Positions 4,393 through 6,281 of a stretch of DNA of 6,281 nucleotides are shown here, piece by piece (positions within the stretch are counted from its first letter, which is position 1; each line of letters starts with the position of its first letter). The translations under genes and the position numbers were made by a program. The notes under the pieces are model-generated. The model worked only from the letters and a program-made list of their open reading frames with translations, made no database searches and was not told where the DNA came from. Source of the stretch: Planctomycetota bacterium (GTDB lineage: Bacteria > Planctomycetota > Planctomycetia > Planctomycetales > Planctomycetaceae); contig JAEYWB010000341.1 in assembly GCA_023429275.1 (NCBI GenBank), positions 1 through 6,281 of the forward strand. The letters run 5' to 3'.

Positions 4393-6090
4393 ATGTTGCG
4401 GTCGATCGAAACCTCATCCGATTCCGAACTCAGCGGTCCCGGCGTCCTCCGCCAGGTCTGCGAGTCGGTCATCATTCTCGCGATTTCGGTCACGATCTTT
4501 CGGATCTTTGCCGCCGAGGGATACCTGATCTCGACCGGCTCGATGGCCCCCTCGCTGCTGGGCTATCACAAGCAGGTCACCTGTCCTTCCTGCCACTACA
4601 CGTTTCCCCGCGGCGTCCCGGTGGAAGAGTCCACTGCGACACTCGGGGCGAACGTTGAGTCGCGAGAGGGACATGGGGAAGACGAAGCCGAACTCGTCAC
4701 GATCGACTCGGTCCTCGCCCGGCAGGAAGGGATCTGCTCCTGCCCGAACTGTGGCCTGAAAGAGATCGAGCTGGCGGATTTCCCCCGCAACGAGGGGGAC
4801 CAGCTCCTCGTTCATAAGAACATCTACGACCTCCGCGATCCCCATCGCTGGGAAGTCGTGGTCTTCCGCAATCCGGATGACCCGGCCCAGCCGTACGTGA
4901 AGCGAGTCGTGGGCCTGCCGGGAGAGACAATCCGGCTCCACGAAGGAAACGTCTACGCCAACGGACAGCTGCAGCGAAAGCCGCTCGCGGCGCAGCGCGG
5001 CGTCCGGATTCCGGTCGATGACCACGACTTCGAGCCTGATAGCGATTCCCCCGACTGGCGGCCCCGCTGGGAGCCCGTTCGCAAGGACACCGGATGGCGA
5101 TCGCGCCCGGGAGAGTTTTCGTTCGCCCATGACGCCGCGGCGCCCGTCTCGCTTGACTGGGTCGCCTATCGCAACTGGGTCCGCGAAGCGGATGCGGAGA
5201 TTCACCGCGTCTCTGTCCCGTTCAAATCGGGCATCATCAAGCTTCCAGCGTCCGCCGCGAATGCCGTGACCTTCGACCGGGGCAAGGGGCAGCTCGTCGC
5301 TTCCGGCTCGGTTCCCTCCACGCTGCGGGACGAGATCCTCGCCCTGAATCCCGGGCCGGAAGCCGCCCGGGTCATTCACGAGCTCTACGAGCGTTCTCAC
5401 GTCGTTCCGATTACCGACCACTACGGGTACAACCGCGGCGATTCGGCCCCCAGGGAGTACCCGGTCCACGACCTGATGGTCTCGTGCGATCTCGATCTTC
5501 TTCCCGGCGCGACGTTCGTCCTCGAACTGTCGGATGACCAGCGGACCTTCGCCTGCGAGTTCCACGCCGACGACCGGCAGGTCTATCTGTCGGTCGACAA
5601 GGGGACTGAGCCGATCCGCAAGGGAGTGCTCCCGCCAGCGAAGGACGGTCGCCCGCAGACGGTCGAGTTCTCGGTGATGGACCGGCAGGTTCTCGTGGCG
5701 ATCAACGGCGAACTCCTGTTCGAGCCGCTGTTGTATGCCTCGAAGGCTCAGGGATCGCGGACGGTGGAATCGCCGGTCCGCTTTGCCGCGACGGGGGGAA
5801 GCGTGAAGCTCACTCACCTGCGACTCGACCGCGACGTTTACTACACGCCGAAGAACGCCAGCAAGGATCGTGACTTCGTCCTGGGGGCCACGGAGTTCCT
5901 CGTCCTCGGCGACAACAGCCCGGTCTCGGTCGACAGCCGCGCCTGGGATGCCCCGGCCATCGCGCGGGACTCGCTCATCGGCAAGCCGTTCATCGTCCAT
6001 CTCCCCTCCCGCCAGGCCCGGTTGGAACTCGGGGGAGACGTCCGCTACATCCGGCTGCCGGATTTCTCGAAGGTCCGCTACATCCGCTGA
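4393..6090 (+). CDS. lepB: Signal peptidase I with zinc-ribbon-like and LamG-like inserts
   Basis: Membrane serine protease (family S26) that cleaves signal peptides from exported proteins. One N-terminal membrane segment (about 25-46) precedes the catalytic box STGSMAPSL, nucleophile Ser50. The general base is Lys170 in YVKRVVGLPGE. The C-terminal conserved box LGDNSPVSVDSRAW is at 505-518. At 565 residues it is far longer than most bacterial enzymes (about 180-325). The extra length has two parts. First, C64-x2-C67 and C115-x-C117-x2-C120 between Ser50 and Lys170 look like a zinc ribbon. Second, about 195-485 is a large insert before the last box, whose later part (about 360-485, with VLVAINGELLFEPL and GGSVKLTHLRLDRDVYYT) resembles a LamG/concanavalin-like or DUF1080-type beta sandwich. 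All catalytic residues are present, so it should be active, with the inserts facing the periplasm. The start has AAGG only 3 bases before the ATG. The C-terminus repeats VRYIR at 550-554 and 561-565. Confidence 0.92.
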   Translation: MLRSIETSSDSELSGPGVLRQVCESVIILAISVTIFRIFAAEGYLISTGSMAPSLLGYHKQVTCPSCHYTFPRGVPVEESTATLGANVESREGHGEDEAELVTIDSVLARQEGICSCPNCGLKEIELADFPRNEGDQLLVHKNIYDLRDPHRWEVVVFRNPDDPAQPYVKRVVGLPGETIRLHEGNVYANGQLQRKPLAAQRGVRIPVDDHDFEPDSDSPDWRPRWEPVRKDTGWRSRPGEFSFAHDAAAPVSLDWVAYRNWVREADAEIHRVSVPFKSGIIKLPASAANAVTFDRGKGQLVASGSVPSTLRDEILALNPGPEAARVIHELYERSHVVPITDHYGYNRGDSAPREYPVHDLMVSCDLDLLPGATFVLELSDDQRTFACEFHADDRQVYLSVDKGTEPIRKGVLPPAKDGRPQTVEFSVMDRQVLVAINGELLFEPLLYASKAQGSRTVESPVRFAATGGSVKLTHLRLDRDVYYTPKNASKDRDFVLGATEFLVLGDNSPVSVDSRAWDAPAIARDSLIGKPFIVHLPSRQARLELGGDVRYIRLPDFSKVRYIR

Positions 6091-6096
6091 TCGAGG

Positions 6097-6281
6097 CGTG
6101 GAGCTCCACAGCTCCGTGGCACGACCTTTCAGGTCAGCCCTTTGAAGGTGGCGAAGCAGTGAGGCTCGCTTTGGTCAATGCCTGGCAGCAGGGGACTTGG
6201 CGGCCTGAAAGGCCATCCGTTCCTCCAGCCCGGCCCACCGGGCCGGGTGATTCACGACAGACAAGGAGCGAAGGCCTGAAG
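6097..6281. repeat. Hairpin-rich intergenic repeat downstream of lepB (runs off the window)
   Basis: Four compact perfect hairpins occur in under 160 bases: GGAGCT-CCAC-AGCTCC (6100-6115, extendable by weak pairs to 6097-6118), GACCT-TTC-AGGTC (6123-6135), GGCCT-GAA-AGGCC (6202-6214) and CCCGGCCC-ACC-GGGCCGGG (6229-6247). GGCCTGAA recurs at 6273-6280. No open frame here has family or ribosome-site support. The density of short-loop palindromes, and the resemblance to intergenic repeats I associate with planctomycete genomes, suggest a dispersed REP-like element. The first hairpin, 10 bases after the TGA of lepB, may also help end or protect that transcript, though no T-tract follows. Confidence 0.6.

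Noticed and set aside
4414..6000. A 528-codon open frame on the minus strand opposite lepB
   Set aside because: It is antisense to a gene with clear catalytic motifs. Its product is Arg/Asp/Glu/Val-rich low-information sequence with no recognisable domain, the usual mirror frame in GC-rich DNA.

Overview
The window is GC-rich bacterial chromosome, most likely from a planctomycete (Planctomycetota, perhaps Planctomycetaceae). That placement is inference from three things. The signal peptidase has a very large insert of a kind I associate with planctomycetes. A sugar phosphate isomerase/epimerase-like TIM barrel and a Gly-rich RNA-binding-type tail are both present. The genes are loosely packed in alternating orientation, with hairpin-forming repeats between them. 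No phage, transposase, CRISPR, rRNA or tRNA was found.

Layout: (1) 1-66 is the Gly-rich C-terminus of a truncated plus-strand gene, followed by hairpins and an intrinsic terminator near 125-157. (2) 202-942, minus strand, is a metallo-beta-lactamase-fold hydrolase related to RNase Z/PhnP-type enzymes. Its best start is a GTG with a strong Shine-Dalgarno, well inside the longest open frame. (3) 943-1226 is a divergent control region with a structured leader. (4) 1227-2267, plus strand, is a sugar phosphate isomerase/epimerase-like TIM barrel. (5) 2275-2347 is an inverted array of 7-bp units forming a long hairpin between convergent genes. (6) 2341-2826, minus strand, is a small conserved lipoprotein of unknown function. 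(7) 2827-3159 is a non-coding divergent spacer with inverted repeats. (8) 3160-4270, plus strand, is prfB, peptide chain release factor 2, read through a programmed +1 frameshift at an in-frame TGA at 3232-3234. A naive gene call would split it or lose its N-terminus. (9) 4393-6090, plus strand, is signal peptidase I with a Cys4 zinc-ribbon-like insert and a large LamG/concanavalin-like insert between catalytic blocks, preceded by a plausible TATAAT promoter. (10) 6091-6281 is a hairpin-rich, probably dispersed, intergenic repeat that runs off the window.

The genes do not form one pathway. prfB acts in translation termination and lepB in protein export. The hydrolase, TIM barrel and lipoprotein have only fold-level or no functional assignment. 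I see no convincing evidence of a new multi-gene system. The points most worth a second look are the prfB recoding site, the remodelled signal peptidase and the two non-coding repeat structures at 2275-2347 and 6097-6281.
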